From Christensenella sp. UBA4247 (GTDB taxonomy: Bacteria > Bacillota > Clostridia > Christensenellales > CAG-1252), in contig DGWX01000022.1 of assembly GCA_002395405.1 (NCBI GenBank), forward strand, positions 4,039 through 60,690: DNA of 56,652 nt, given 5' to 3'. Below, piece by piece: positions 9,123 through 16,357 of the stretch. The notes beneath the pieces were generated by a model. That model saw nothing but the letters and a program-made list of their open reading frames with translations. It made no database searches and had not been told where the DNA came from. A program made the position numbers and the translations under genes. Within the stretch, counting starts at the first letter, position 1. Every line of letters starts with the position of its first letter.

Positions 9123-9704
9123 TTATTCGGGATCCTCGTCCGCTTTTCGATCTTTTTCCGGATAATCGTAAAAGGCATTCGGACCGACCACGCGGGAAAA
9201 ATCCTTGATTTTCGAGGTCGCGAACAATAAGAACATACAAACCGTGACCCCGAGCGAACCTTGCACGCAGTTCGCGGGAACGCTGAGAAGAGCGACGGCG
9301 GCGCTGCCTTTCATGATCGTGGAAGCAACGAAATACCCTGCGATCATAAGGATCGCGGAGGGCAGGGAAGAAAAAGCTGCGTTTGCAAAGCGATTGAGTT
9401 TTGTTTTTTTGATAAGGAAAAACAAAACGCCGGCAAGCGCTCCTTCCGCTCCTTTGATGATAAACGTCGGAAGAACCCAATGCGCGTAGCCTCCGAGAAG
9501 ATCGGAAAGGGCGCTTCCGATCCCGCCCGAAAGAAAACCGGCGAGAGGTCCGAAGGCGATCCCCGCGAAAAGAATAACCGTATCCCCGAGGTTTGCGTAT
9601 CCTTCGGTGGCGAGCGTCGGGATCTTTACGGCGAAAGTCGCGGCCGCAACGAGGGCGGTCAGGAGCGCGTACACGGCAATGGATTTTGCTGAAAAGCGTT
9701 TCAT
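9123..9704 (-). CDS. ECF transporter substrate-binding (S) component, probable riboflavin/FMN-related uptake
   Basis: This roughly 190-residue membrane protein has about six hydrophobic helices and the LGD motif (YANLGDTVILFAGIAFGPL) plus GGIGSALSDLLGGY, as in the ECF-ribofla_trS (DUF1393) type of S component. It binds a vitamin and works with a shared EcfA/EcfA'/EcfT module, which is not in this window. The specificity call rests mainly on the FMN riboswitch immediately upstream, not on the protein alone. The chosen start (9704) has GAGGAG a few bases upstream and directly follows the riboswitch-controlled terminator. Confidence 0.88.
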   Translation of the reverse strand: MKRFSAKSIAVYALLTALVAAATFAVKIPTLATEGYANLGDTVILFAGIAFGPLAGFLSGGIGSALSDLLGGYAHWVLPTFIIKGAEGALAGVLFFLIKKTKLNRFANAAFSSLPSAILMIAGYFVASTIMKGSAAVALLSVPANCVQGSLGVTVCMFLLFATSKIKDFSRVVGPNAFYDYPEKDRKADEDPE

Positions 9705-9722
9705 TTTTTTTCTCCTCGGGGG

Positions 9723-9760
9723 AAAATAAAAACCCCCTTGCTTTCTCTTAGGCAAAGGGG
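9723..9760 (-). terminator. riboswitch expression-platform terminator
   Basis: Read on the reverse strand, CCCCTTTGC and GCAAGGGG form a stem followed by TTTTTATTTT, just before the ribosome binding site of the S-component gene. Its place between aptamer and gene suggests FMN-induced premature termination. Confidence 0.8.
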
Positions 9761-9789
9761 ATGAAAAAAATACGCAAAAAGACGGCGCA

Positions 9790-9914
9790 TTTCTTTCCCA
9801 TTCAGACTTTACTGGCGGTTGCGGGATCTCACCGCATCGGCTGTTGGGGCTGTTGGACTCGTCTGCTCTATCGCAGCATTACCACCGGTCGGATCATTTA
9901 CCTGCCCAAAGAAA
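9790..9914 (-). promoter_or_regulatory. FMN riboswitch (RFN element)
   Basis: The reverse strand shows the conserved RFN blocks in order: GGGCAGGTAAATGATCC, GACCGGTGGTAATG, an AGTCC segment, GATGCGGTGAGATCC, ACCGCCAGTAAAGTCTG and AATGGGAAAG. The ends pair as TTTCTTT/AAAGAAA (P1). It senses FMN and controls the downstream transporter gene through the terminator at 9723-9760. Confidence 0.93.
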
Positions 9915-9954
9915 AACGTGATTGATTTACTAATCTTTCGAATAGGTTAGTAGA

Positions 9955-9983
9955 ATCATAACACCGATCGCATAAGCTGTCAA
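9955..9983 (-). promoter_or_regulatory. promoter of the FMN riboswitch transcript
   Basis: On the reverse strand TTGACA (9978-9983) and TATGAT (9955-9960) are 17 bp apart. An imperfect inverted repeat (ACTAATC/GGTTAGT, within 9928-9953) lies between this promoter and the aptamer. Confidence 0.82.
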
Positions 9984-10055
9984 CGATTTTTTTATTTTTT
10001 TCGAAAGCGAGATTTTCATTCGTATGAAAAAGGAAAGCAAAAACAAACTATTTTT

Positions 10056-10145
10056 ATGAAAGAACTCGTTTTCTATCTATTCAAAGGTTTGTTGTTTTTT
10101 CTCGCATTCGCAGGGGCTTTGATAACCGCGATGATCGTTTTATAA
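10056..10145 (+). CDS. possible 29-residue hydrophobic peptide
   Basis: A short reading frame encodes MKELVFYLF followed by a membrane helix ending TAMIVL. It is divergent from the FMN riboswitch. A shorter frame starting at ATG 10023 (MKKESKNKLFL) ends in TTATGA, overlapping this ATG, which would permit translational coupling. AAGGAAAG lies inside that upstream frame rather than at the usual distance. I see no clear promoter. It may be a real small membrane protein or chance. Confidence 0.3.
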   Translation: MKELVFYLFKGLLFFLAFAGALITAMIVL

Positions 10146-10173
10146 AAAAAGCGGCGCCGATAAAAGCGCCGCC
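10144..10173 (-). terminator. terminator of the reverse-strand lipoprotein gene
   Basis: GCGGCGC and GCGCCGC pair around an eight-base loop, followed on the reverse strand by seven T residues. Confidence 0.8.
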
Positions 10174-10190
10174 CGAAAAAGGATTTCGTA

Positions 10191-10895
10191 TTAAACTTTT
10201 TTGCTGATCACTTCTCCCGTAACGGGATCCAAGAGGAGCGCCCAATATTCCGCGGGGGATTTGATAAAGGAGACGTAGTAATAGTAAGGAGCGTCGCCTT
10301 CCGCCATCGCGTTTACGAGTTTGATATAGATCTCGCGCGGCAGGGCACCCGTATCGCTTTCTTCTTCGATCGCCTCTTTAAGCTCCGCTTCCGCAACCTT
10401 CAGGATCGCTTTCCAATCCATAGCGCCTTCCAGTTTGTTCGTAAGGGGAACGACGCTTTCCATTATATCTTTCGCCACGATTTTGACTTCCGTGATCTTT
10501 CCGATCCCGTCCGCTCCTTCCACTTCCGCCGTAAAGGTGGCGCCGATGACGTCTTTTATAAGATCGCCCGTTTTTTCGCCCGATTCTCCCGTGAGGACGT
10601 AGGAATACGTGTTGTTAAAAAGCGAAGAAGTCAAGGGGGTAACGGTCAGCGTCGCGAAGCGCGTCAGCTCGCCGACTTTCCCGTCCACTACGATGAGCTT
10701 TTCCGCTTCGCCCGTCGCAAAATGAACGTTGAAATCTTCGTTTGCACCGACGTACACCGCGTCGTGATAAGTGCTGACGAGTTTTTCAAGCCCTTGTTTT
10801 TTCGGCGTCGCATTCTTTTTTCCGCAAGAAGCGAAGGCGAAAAGGAAGATTATGGTTAAAAAAGATGCGATAAAGATACAAATTTTTCTTTTCAT
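10191..10895 (-). CDS. lipoprotein with a PepSY-like C terminus
   Basis: The 234-residue protein starts with a lipoprotein signal (MKRKICIFIASFL..., lipobox FASC), so it is anchored outside the membrane. The C-terminal end (YYYYVSF...EYWALLLDPVTGEVISKK) resembles a PepSY repeat, a domain linked to inhibition of proteases or other extracytoplasmic enzymes. The middle (about residues 40-160) is not recognised. GGGAG lies upstream of the ATG on the reverse strand, with a TATACT further up. It appears monocistronic, with its own terminator. The lipoprotein call is strong and the PepSY call is moderate. Confidence 0.78.
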   Translation of the reverse strand: MKRKICIFIASFLTIIFLFAFASCGKKNATPKKQGLEKLVSTYHDAVYVGANEDFNVHFATGEAEKLIVVDGKVGELTRFATLTVTPLTSSLFNNTYSYVLTGESGEKTGDLIKDVIGATFTAEVEGADGIGKITEVKIVAKDIMESVVPLTNKLEGAMDWKAILKVAEAELKEAIEEESDTGALPREIYIKLVNAMAEGDAPYYYYVSFIKSPAEYWALLLDPVTGEVISKKV

Positions 10896-10966
10896 ATATT
10901 TCTCCCGTTTTGAAAGTAGTATAGCTTATGCTCTCTCTTTTCCCTTTATGCGCTTTCATATTTGAC

Positions 10967-10995
10967 TTGATAAATAAGGAAAGAAATACTATAAT
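10967..10995 (+). promoter_or_regulatory. promoter of hflX, predicting a leaderless mRNA
   Basis: TTGATA (10967-10972) and TATAAT (10990-10995) are 17 bp apart, and the hflX ATG begins only six bases after the -10 box. Transcription would start at or within a base or two of the ATG. There is no ribosome binding site. Confidence 0.75.
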
Positions 10996-11001
10996 AAAAG
11001 T

Positions 11002-12591
11002 ATGATTTACGGAAACGTGTCAGGCGTAAAACGCGCGCTCCTTTGGAGCTTGGAAAAGCATATCGGATTTACGGATAAGACTTCCTTCGTCAGCGAGGAA
11101 ACTCTTTCTTTGATCGCCGATTTTACGAAAAGCACGGGGCGGGAGATATCCGTTTATATTTCTCGCTCGGGAAGGGTCGAAGCGATCGCGATCGGAAGCA
11201 GCATCCAAGTGGAAGTTTTGCCGCTCGGCAAGCGCAGAGGGGAAAACTCTCTTTCCAAGATCCGCGTGATCCACACCCATCCGAACGGCGTTTCCCGCCT
11301 ATCCGCTGCGGATCTTTCCGCACTCAAAGAGATGAAATTCGATTGCGTGGCGGCGGTGGGCGTATCGAATCAAGGCGCGAAAAAGATGCAGGTCGCCTAT
11401 CTCGGGCGAACGGGCGTAACGATAGCGGATTGCGATCTTTCTTCGCTCGATCACGCTTCCTTGCTCTCCCGAATCGTCGAATCCGATCGAGTGGGAAAAA
11501 AAGAATCGAGCGTGGAAACGGATCGGAACAACAACCGTTGTCTTCTCGTCGGTATGGGGGATGAGGAATCACTATACGAATTGAAGAGGCTTGCCGAAAC
11601 CGCGAATTATGACCCTGTCGGTTCGGTCAGTCAAAAACGAAGCGCGGCGGATTCCGTATTTTTCGTCGGAAGCGGGAAGATAGACGAGATCGCGATGGAA
11701 GCGCAGGTCAAAGGAGCTGCGATCGTGATTTTCGACGCACCCTTGAACGCCGTTCAGCACGCCGCTATTTCCGAGCGGCTGAATAAAAAGGTCATCGATC
11801 GAGGGACTTTGATCCTCGAAATTTTCGAAAAGCACGCGACGAGCGCCGAAGGCAGGTTGCAAGTGGAACTCGCGCGACTGAAATACGCGCTTCCGCTCCT
11901 TGTCGGGCAAGGGGAAGCGATGAGCCGTCAGCGCGGTGGGCTTTACGCGATGGGAGGTTCGGGCGAAACCAAGCTCGAAATTGATCGGAGGCATATCCGT
12001 CGGCGCATTTCGGAACTCTCCGAAAAACTCAAAACCCTCGAAGAGGGTAGAGATATCCGCCGCAAAAGAAGAAAGCAGACCGGTGTAAAAAGCGTAACGA
12101 TCTTGGGATATACGAACGCCGGGAAAAGCACTTTGATGAACGCGATCGCTCGCTCGTCCGTCCTTGCGGAGAACAAGCTTTTCGCAACGCTTGACAGCGT
12201 CAGCCGCAGCGTTTGGACGGAGCGGGGCAGTTTCGTTTTGACGGATACGGTCGGATTTATCCGCTCGTTGCCGCATACGTTCGTGGAAGCGTTTAAGTCC
12301 ACTTTGGACGAAGTCCGTTTCGCCGATCTTCTCGTTCACGTCGTGGACGCGTCTTCTCCCGAAATGCAAGAGCAGATCGAAACGGTAAACGAGGTCGTTC
12401 GAGAGATCGGGGCGGAAAGTGTTCCGATGATTACGGTGTATAACAAAGCGGATAAGGCGGCAAAAGAAGACGGAAAAACGTATATCAGCGCAAAATTCGG
12501 CGACGGTGTGGACGCGCTGAAAAGCGCGATCACCGAACGGCTGTTCGGAAAAGAGGTGAAAGATGAAAATCGCGATCAAGAAGACAAATGA
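11002..12591 (+). CDS. hflX: HflX GTPase with an N-terminal JAMM-like domain
   Basis: HflX is a GTPase that splits stalled ribosomes. The GTP-binding core is clear: GGSGETKLEIDRRHI before the G domain, P-loop GYTNAGKST, DTVGFI, and NKAD. At 529 residues it is about 100 longer than the classic form (about 420-430). The extra N-terminal domain (about 1-125) contains HTHPNGVSRLSAAD, an exact H-x-H-x7-S-x2-D metal-binding signature of JAMM/MPN+ peptidases and RadC-like proteins (His91, His93, Ser101, Asp104), with candidate upstream Glu at 48 or 60. Longer HflX proteins do occur in Clostridia; I know no functional description of this domain. The start follows the -10 box by six bases. The downstream dut gene overlaps by 29 bp. 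Confidence 0.93.
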   Translation: MIYGNVSGVKRALLWSLEKHIGFTDKTSFVSEETLSLIADFTKSTGREISVYISRSGRVEAIAIGSSIQVEVLPLGKRRGENSLSKIRVIHTHPNGVSRLSAADLSALKEMKFDCVAAVGVSNQGAKKMQVAYLGRTGVTIADCDLSSLDHASLLSRIVESDRVGKKESSVETDRNNNRCLLVGMGDEESLYELKRLAETANYDPVGSVSQKRSAADSVFFVGSGKIDEIAMEAQVKGAAIVIFDAPLNAVQHAAISERLNKKVIDRGTLILEIFEKHATSAEGRLQVELARLKYALPLLVGQGEAMSRQRGGLYAMGGSGETKLEIDRRHIRRRISELSEKLKTLEEGRDIRRKRRKQTGVKSVTILGYTNAGKSTLMNAIARSSVLAENKLFATLDSVSRSVWTERGSFVLTDTVGFIRSLPHTFVEAFKSTLDEVRFADLLVHVVDASSPEMQEQIETVNEVVREIGAESVPMITVYNKADKAAKEDGKTYISAKFGDGVDALKSAITERLFGKEVKDENRDQEDK

Positions 12592-13000
12592 TAACGCGCG
12601 CGTTCCGACTTACGGTTCCGCGGGCGCCGCGGGCGCCGATCTTTACGCGTGTTTAAGCGAAAAGGAGATCCGGATCGGAAAGGGAGAAACCGTTCTTATT
12701 CATACGGGGATCCGAATGGAGATCCCGGAAGGATACGTAGGGCTCGTATATGCGCGTAGCGGGTTGGCAACGAAGAAAGGGCTTGCTCCCGCGAATAAAG
12801 TCGGCGTTATCGATTCGGATTATCGGGGCGAGATCATGGTCTCTTTGTATAACCAATCGGACAAAGAGCAAACGATCGAGAACGGAGAGCGCGTTGCGCA
12901 AATCGTCATCGCGCCCTATTTGAAAGCCGATTTTTTCGAGTCGAACGATCTTGGCGAAACGGAAAGAGGAGAAGGCGGCTTCGGATCCACGGGGCGATAA
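12563..13000 (+). CDS. dut: dUTP diphosphatase (trimeric dUTPase)
   Basis: This 145-residue enzyme hydrolyses dUTP to dUMP, keeping uracil out of DNA and feeding dTMP synthesis. The five trimeric dUTPase motifs are visible: GAAGADLYA (1), the RSGLATKKG segment (2), NKVGVIDSDYRGE (3), GERVAQIVI (4) and ERGEGGFGSTG (5). It starts inside the end of hflX with AGAGGTG just upstream, so it is likely translated from the hflX mRNA. The length is normal and all motifs look intact. Confidence 0.95.
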   Translation: MKIAIKKTNDNARVPTYGSAGAAGADLYACLSEKEIRIGKGETVLIHTGIRMEIPEGYVGLVYARSGLATKKGLAPANKVGVIDSDYRGEIMVSLYNQSDKEQTIENGERVAQIVIAPYLKADFFESNDLGETERGEGGFGSTGR

Positions 13001-13009
13001 AAAAGCAGA

Positions 13010-13034
13010 AAAAAAAGAACGGCGATCAGCCGTC
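13010..13034 (-). terminator. terminator ending the reverse-strand rpsT operon
   Basis: ACGGC/GCCGT forms a short stem, followed on the reverse strand by a run of eight T. It lies at the end of the DUF4364 gene, between convergent genes. Confidence 0.6.
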
Positions 13035-13553
13035 CAGAAGATTGTCGCATAACGCGCCGTACACGGCGCCTGCGCGACTTTGCCAATTTTTATGGATAAA
13101 CGCGGCGTTTTCGCGGCTTTCCACAACCATTTTCAGTTCTACGAGCGGAAGTTCGCTCCCCATTTTCAGAATTTTCAAAAGGACGGTGTAAGTGCCGTCT
13201 TTATTTTTGAAATAGTCGCTGACGTATTCTTGGCGGCGGCGATAATCCATTCTGTGCGATTTGATGAACTGGTTGATCTCTTCTCGGAGAGAGATGGGAA
13301 TGCGGGTGTAAAAGTTCGCAAGACACATTCTTCCGTCCGGCGTAATGTTATAGATCGTTTTGTTTTGAACGACCCTCTTATGCAAAAAACCGACTTCGTC
13401 TAAATCGCAGATCGCGTCCTTACAGTCCATATAGTTCATCCAGGCGTGATCGGACGTGCAAAGATCGGTAAGATTGTCCTCTTCGAGAGGAACTTCCATC
13501 TTGTCCATCACGTACAGCAATATGAGCTTGATAAGGGTGGAATCGCTTGCCAT
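13026..13553 (-). CDS. DUF4364 family protein, winged-helix-like
   Basis: The 175-residue protein matches the clostridial DUF4364 type: an N-terminal winged-helix-like region (LIKLILLYVMDKMEVPLEEDNLTDLC) and a C-terminal region ending in mixed beta strands (YTVLLKILKMGSELPLVELKMVVE). The architecture suggests a DNA-binding regulator with a C-terminal sensor half, but the function is unknown. It is the last gene of the rpsT-hypothetical-DUF4364 run, 12 bp after its neighbour. Confidence 0.8.
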   Translation of the reverse strand: MASDSTLIKLILLYVMDKMEVPLEEDNLTDLCTSDHAWMNYMDCKDAICDLDEVGFLHKRVVQNKTIYNITPDGRMCLANFYTRIPISLREEINQFIKSHRMDYRRRQEYVSDYFKNKDGTYTVLLKILKMGSELPLVELKMVVESRENAAFIHKNWQSRAGAVYGALCDNLLDG

Positions 13554-13565
13554 AAAAACCTATTT

Positions 13566-14306
13566 TCAAAGGAGCGCGTAAAGCGCGAGAAATTCCGTCA
13601 GGTCGGAGAACTTGCGCTCCGCCTTTTTGTTGCCGGAAAGGGCGATCTTCAGCCCCGTCCAAACCGCTTTGACAAGGCGCGGATCTCCTTTTTCGAGCGC
13701 GTAATAAACGCCGTCCGAAAGAATCAAAAGATCTTCCCGTTTTTTGGAAGAGATTTTGTTGTCGCCTTGGAAAACCGTCCGAAGCGACATTAAAATTGCG
13801 GCGGCCTGTTCGAGAACGCCGTCCGTAATCGCCGCGACTTTATCTTGCTCCAACGCGCCTTCCGCCGAGTCGATATCGTATAAAAAGGATTGACGAAAAG
13901 CGGCGTGATAGGGAAGAAGGACGCTGTCGCAAAACATTTTGTATTTGGCGTTGTTGTCGCTTGCCGGGTAAAATTCCCGAAGAAAGCCGGTGAAGCTCCT
14001 TTCTCCTTTGTCGAAGTCGGAGAGGAGCCCGGTCACCAGCGCAATGATCCTTTTGTTGCTTTTGGGAAGGGTGAACAAATAACCCGTGTCGGTTTCGGTG
14101 ACGGCTTTTTTAAGCTCGTCCTCGTAATCCACTCCCTTTACGCATTCGGAAACGAACGCGCGCAGTTTATCGCTGAAAACCAAACAACGTAAGAGGTCGG
14201 TTATCGGCTTTTGCGTAATAATGAAATTACTGCCGATCAGAGCCTTTAAGGCTTCGTCGAAAAGGCGAAACGCGTCCTCTTTCGTGTTGATTTTAACTCC
14301 GGGCAT
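13566..14306 (-). CDS. hypothetical helical protein in the rpsT operon
   Basis: The 246-residue protein is soluble and mainly helical, without a signal peptide or membrane segment. It has no motif I recognise; conspicuous stretches are TGYLFTLPKSNKRIIALVTGLL and the repeated Leu/Ala-rich helices at the C terminus. It begins three bases after the rpsT stop and precedes DUF4364 by 12 bp, so all three are probably co-transcribed. The link with ribosomal protein S20 may only be one of shared growth control. Confidence 0.6.
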   Translation of the reverse strand: MPGVKINTKEDAFRLFDEALKALIGSNFIITQKPITDLLRCLVFSDKLRAFVSECVKGVDYEDELKKAVTETDTGYLFTLPKSNKRIIALVTGLLSDFDKGERSFTGFLREFYPASDNNAKYKMFCDSVLLPYHAAFRQSFLYDIDSAEGALEQDKVAAITDGVLEQAAAILMSLRTVFQGDNKISSKKREDLLILSDGVYYALEKGDPRLVKAVWTGLKIALSGNKKAERKFSDLTEFLALYALL

Positions 14307-14309
14307 ATA

Positions 14310-14576
14310 TTACGCCTTTATGGAGTTCAGCGACTTATTGAGAGATGCGATTTTGCGGGAAGCGGTGTTGATATGATAAACGCCGTCGCTCTTGGCTTTA
14401 TTGATAACGGAAACGGTAACGGGAAGAAGGGCTTCCGCTTTTTGGACGTCTTTCTCGGCGATAGCCGCGTTGAATTTCTTGATCGCGGTTTTGACTTCCG
14501 AACGAATGGACTTGTTGCGAAGGTACTCTTCTTTGGTGATAAGAACGCGCTTCTTTTGGGATTTGATGTTAGGCAT
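14310..14576 (-). CDS. rpsT: 30S ribosomal protein S20
   Basis: The 88-residue basic protein binds the 5' domain of 16S rRNA in the small subunit. It shows the S20 pattern MPNIKSQKKRVLITKEEYLRNKSIRSEVKTAIKKF and the C-terminal HINTASRKIASLNKSLN. The start has an AAAGGAG ribosome binding site. It leads a three-gene reverse-strand operon. Its promoter shares a palindromic -35 hexamer with the divergent gpr gene. Confidence 0.96.
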   Translation of the reverse strand: MPNIKSQKKRVLITKEEYLRNKSIRSEVKTAIKKFNAAIAEKDVQKAEALLPVTVSVINKAKSDGVYHINTASRKIASLNKSLNSIKA

Positions 14577-14630
14577 TTTTTCTCCTTTCGGCGCACGCGG
14601 CGCCTCTTATTTATTGATAACGTAATATGT

Positions 14631-14684
14631 ATTTTAGCATAGCGGCGGCGGCGTTTGCAATCGTTTTTAATAATATTTTATATT
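14631..14684. promoter_or_regulatory. divergent rpsT/gpr promoters sharing one -35 palindrome
   Basis: TTGCAA at 14655-14660 is its own reverse complement. On the reverse strand it lies 18 bp from TAAAAT (14631-14636), serving rpsT. On the forward strand it lies 18 bp from TATATT (14679-14684), serving gpr. Both -10 boxes are imperfect, so this is a prediction. Confidence 0.5.
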
Positions 14685-14701
14685 TCACGCAGTCTAATTT
14701 T

Positions 14702-15460
14702 ATGGAATTCTTCGAAGAACTTGCGCTTGAAAGCGCGGAAAGCCTCCGCCTCAGCGGAGCGGAAAAAGAAAAGAGAGTCGGGAAGCGCGTTCTTCTTCGC
14801 GCTTTTTCGGCGGAGGAAAACTTCGGCGAAAAAGGAAAAGAGCGGGAAAAGGGGGTTTATCATACCCTTCTCCTTAAAGGGAATATTCTCGAAAAATCCG
14901 AACTTTCGGAAGAAGTTTCTCAATGTGCGGCTCTTTCGATCAAGACGCTTTTGAAAGGAAAAGCCTCTCCGAAAAGGATCCTCGCCGTAGGACTTGGGAA
15001 TCCTCTTACGGTCGTGGATTCGCTCGGGAGCGAAACGATCAAAAAACTCGGCGCAAGGAAAAACGGAAAGGTGGAAATTCTTTCCTTGACCCCTTCCGTG
15101 TTCGGACTGACGGGGATCGAGAGCGCGGAAGTCGTTCGCGGGGTAAAAGGCGAAACCAACCCCGATCTCGTTCTCGCGGTAGATACGCTCGCCACGAGAA
15201 GGTCGGAGCGGCTTTGCCGCGCGCTGCAATTGACGAACGCGGGGATCGCCCCCGGAGGCGGCGTCGGAAACAGAAGGGAAGTTTTATCCGAAAATACGAT
15301 CGGAGTTCCCGTTCTATCCATCGGAGTTCCTTTGCTGTGTCACGCCGAACTCTGTTCCTCGCTGCCTTCTTCTCTCGTCGTCACTCCGAAAGAAATCGAT
15401 CTGATCGTTCCGCTCTTTGCGGAAGCGTTATCGCGCGCGATCGAACGGGCGTTTTTATAA
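14702..15460 (+). CDS. gpr: germination protease (GPR), short form
   Basis: GPR degrades small acid-soluble spore proteins during germination and is a marker of endospore formation. Family blocks are clear: VGLGNPLTVVDSLG, LTPSVFGLTGIESAEVV, PDLVLAVDTLATRRSERLCR, NAGIAPGGGVGNRR and GVPVLSIGVP. Asp106 (VDSLG) and Asp161 (AVDTLA) correspond to the conserved aspartates of this aspartic-type protease. From the ATG at 14702 it has 252 residues, much shorter than the usual 320-370. I chose this start because the upstream in-frame extension from 14627 looks hydrophobic and non-homologous. There is no good ribosome binding site at either start. Confidence 0.88.
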   Translation: MEFFEELALESAESLRLSGAEKEKRVGKRVLLRAFSAEENFGEKGKEREKGVYHTLLLKGNILEKSELSEEVSQCAALSIKTLLKGKASPKRILAVGLGNPLTVVDSLGSETIKKLGARKNGKVEILSLTPSVFGLTGIESAEVVRGVKGETNPDLVLAVDTLATRRSERLCRALQLTNAGIAPGGGVGNRREVLSENTIGVPVLSIGVPLLCHAELCSSLPSSLVVTPKEIDLIVPLFAEALSRAIERAFL

Positions 15461-16147
15461 AAGAGAGGAGAGGATCGAGGCGTAACGGTATTTTTCGTTA
15501 GCGCCGCTGAAAATAAACTCGACGTTTTGACTTTTTACTTTCTCTTCGGGTAAAACCGCGTGGATCAGATCGGCGAGCGGAGCCGTTCCGTCCGTGATCT
15601 TCGCGTTCGGGATCGCCTTTTTTACGACCGATTTCGCAAAGGCGTAATGCGAACACCCGAGATACACGGTTTTCGCGTCCGCGTAGGGCGTTAAGAAGGG
15701 GGAGAGATAGCGCTCGATCGGCTCCGAGGAAGGGTAGTGTCGGTCGATCAAAGAGGCGAGGAGCGGAGGGGTCAGAAGAGAGATCTCCGTCCCGAGGCGC
15801 GGAAGATAGAGAGCGGTCGTAGGCGTGGTCATCAAAAGGGTTTTGCCCATAGAAAGTTCGGGGCGAGGCAGTAGCCCGAATACAGGGCCCGAAAAACTCT
15901 TTCTGACCGCGTCCAGCGCGCAGACCGAGAGCGTGTTGCAGCCGAAAACCACGACGTTCGCGCCTCTTTTTCTCAGAGTTTCCGCCCCCGAAAGAGCGAT
16001 CGCGCGAACTTCTTCTCTCGTCTTATCCCCGTACGGGAGATGGATCCCGTCCGAAAAGTAAATGTATTCGCTTGCGCATTTTCGCTCAATAAGCGCGGCG
16101 AGAACGTTCAGCCCGCCGATCCCGCTGTCCATAACCCCGATCGTCAT
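15455..16147 (-). CDS. murI: glutamate racemase
   Basis: The 230-residue enzyme interconverts L- and D-glutamate for peptidoglycan. It shows MDSGIGGLNVL, the YFSDGIHLPYGDKT segment, the first catalytic Cys in FGCNTLS and the second in LGCSHYAF (usually GCTHY). It is somewhat shorter than typical (about 260). It ends within the last six bases of gpr, convergently. Upstream on its own strand TATACA (16153-16158) lies five bases from the ATG, but the -35 is poor and no ribosome binding site is seen. Confidence 0.9.
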   Translation of the reverse strand: MTIGVMDSGIGGLNVLAALIERKCASEYIYFSDGIHLPYGDKTREEVRAIALSGAETLRKRGANVVVFGCNTLSVCALDAVRKSFSGPVFGLLPRPELSMGKTLLMTTPTTALYLPRLGTEISLLTPPLLASLIDRHYPSSEPIERYLSPFLTPYADAKTVYLGCSHYAFAKSVVKKAIPNAKITDGTAPLADLIHAVLPEEKVKSQNVEFIFSGANEKYRYASILSSLL

Positions 16148-16246
16148 ATCATTGTATATGCCGGAAAAAAACGGAAGTTGACGAAAAAACGCGCGAAATG
16201 CGGCGATACGTTTTTATTTATTTCAATCAATAAAAAAAGATTTGTG

Positions 16247-16276
16247 TTGTAATTTCATCTTCGTTTGGTGTATGAT
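16247..16276 (+). promoter_or_regulatory. promoter of the COG2509 flavoprotein-glf operon
   Basis: TTGTAA (16247-16252) and TATGAT (16271-16276) are 18 bp apart. The leader of about 75 nt ends in GAGGAAG before the ATG at 16358. Confidence 0.6.
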
Positions 16277-16357
16277 AGAAAAGTGTTGTGCGAATAAGAC
16301 GATCGGCGTATTACGCCGCCTCGTTCGAGCGCATAGAAAAACCGCTGAGGAAGAAAA

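Noticed and set aside
14627..14701. N-terminal extension of GPR from ATG 14627
   Set aside because: The added residues are hydrophobic and unrelated to GPR, and lie upstream of the predicted transcript start.
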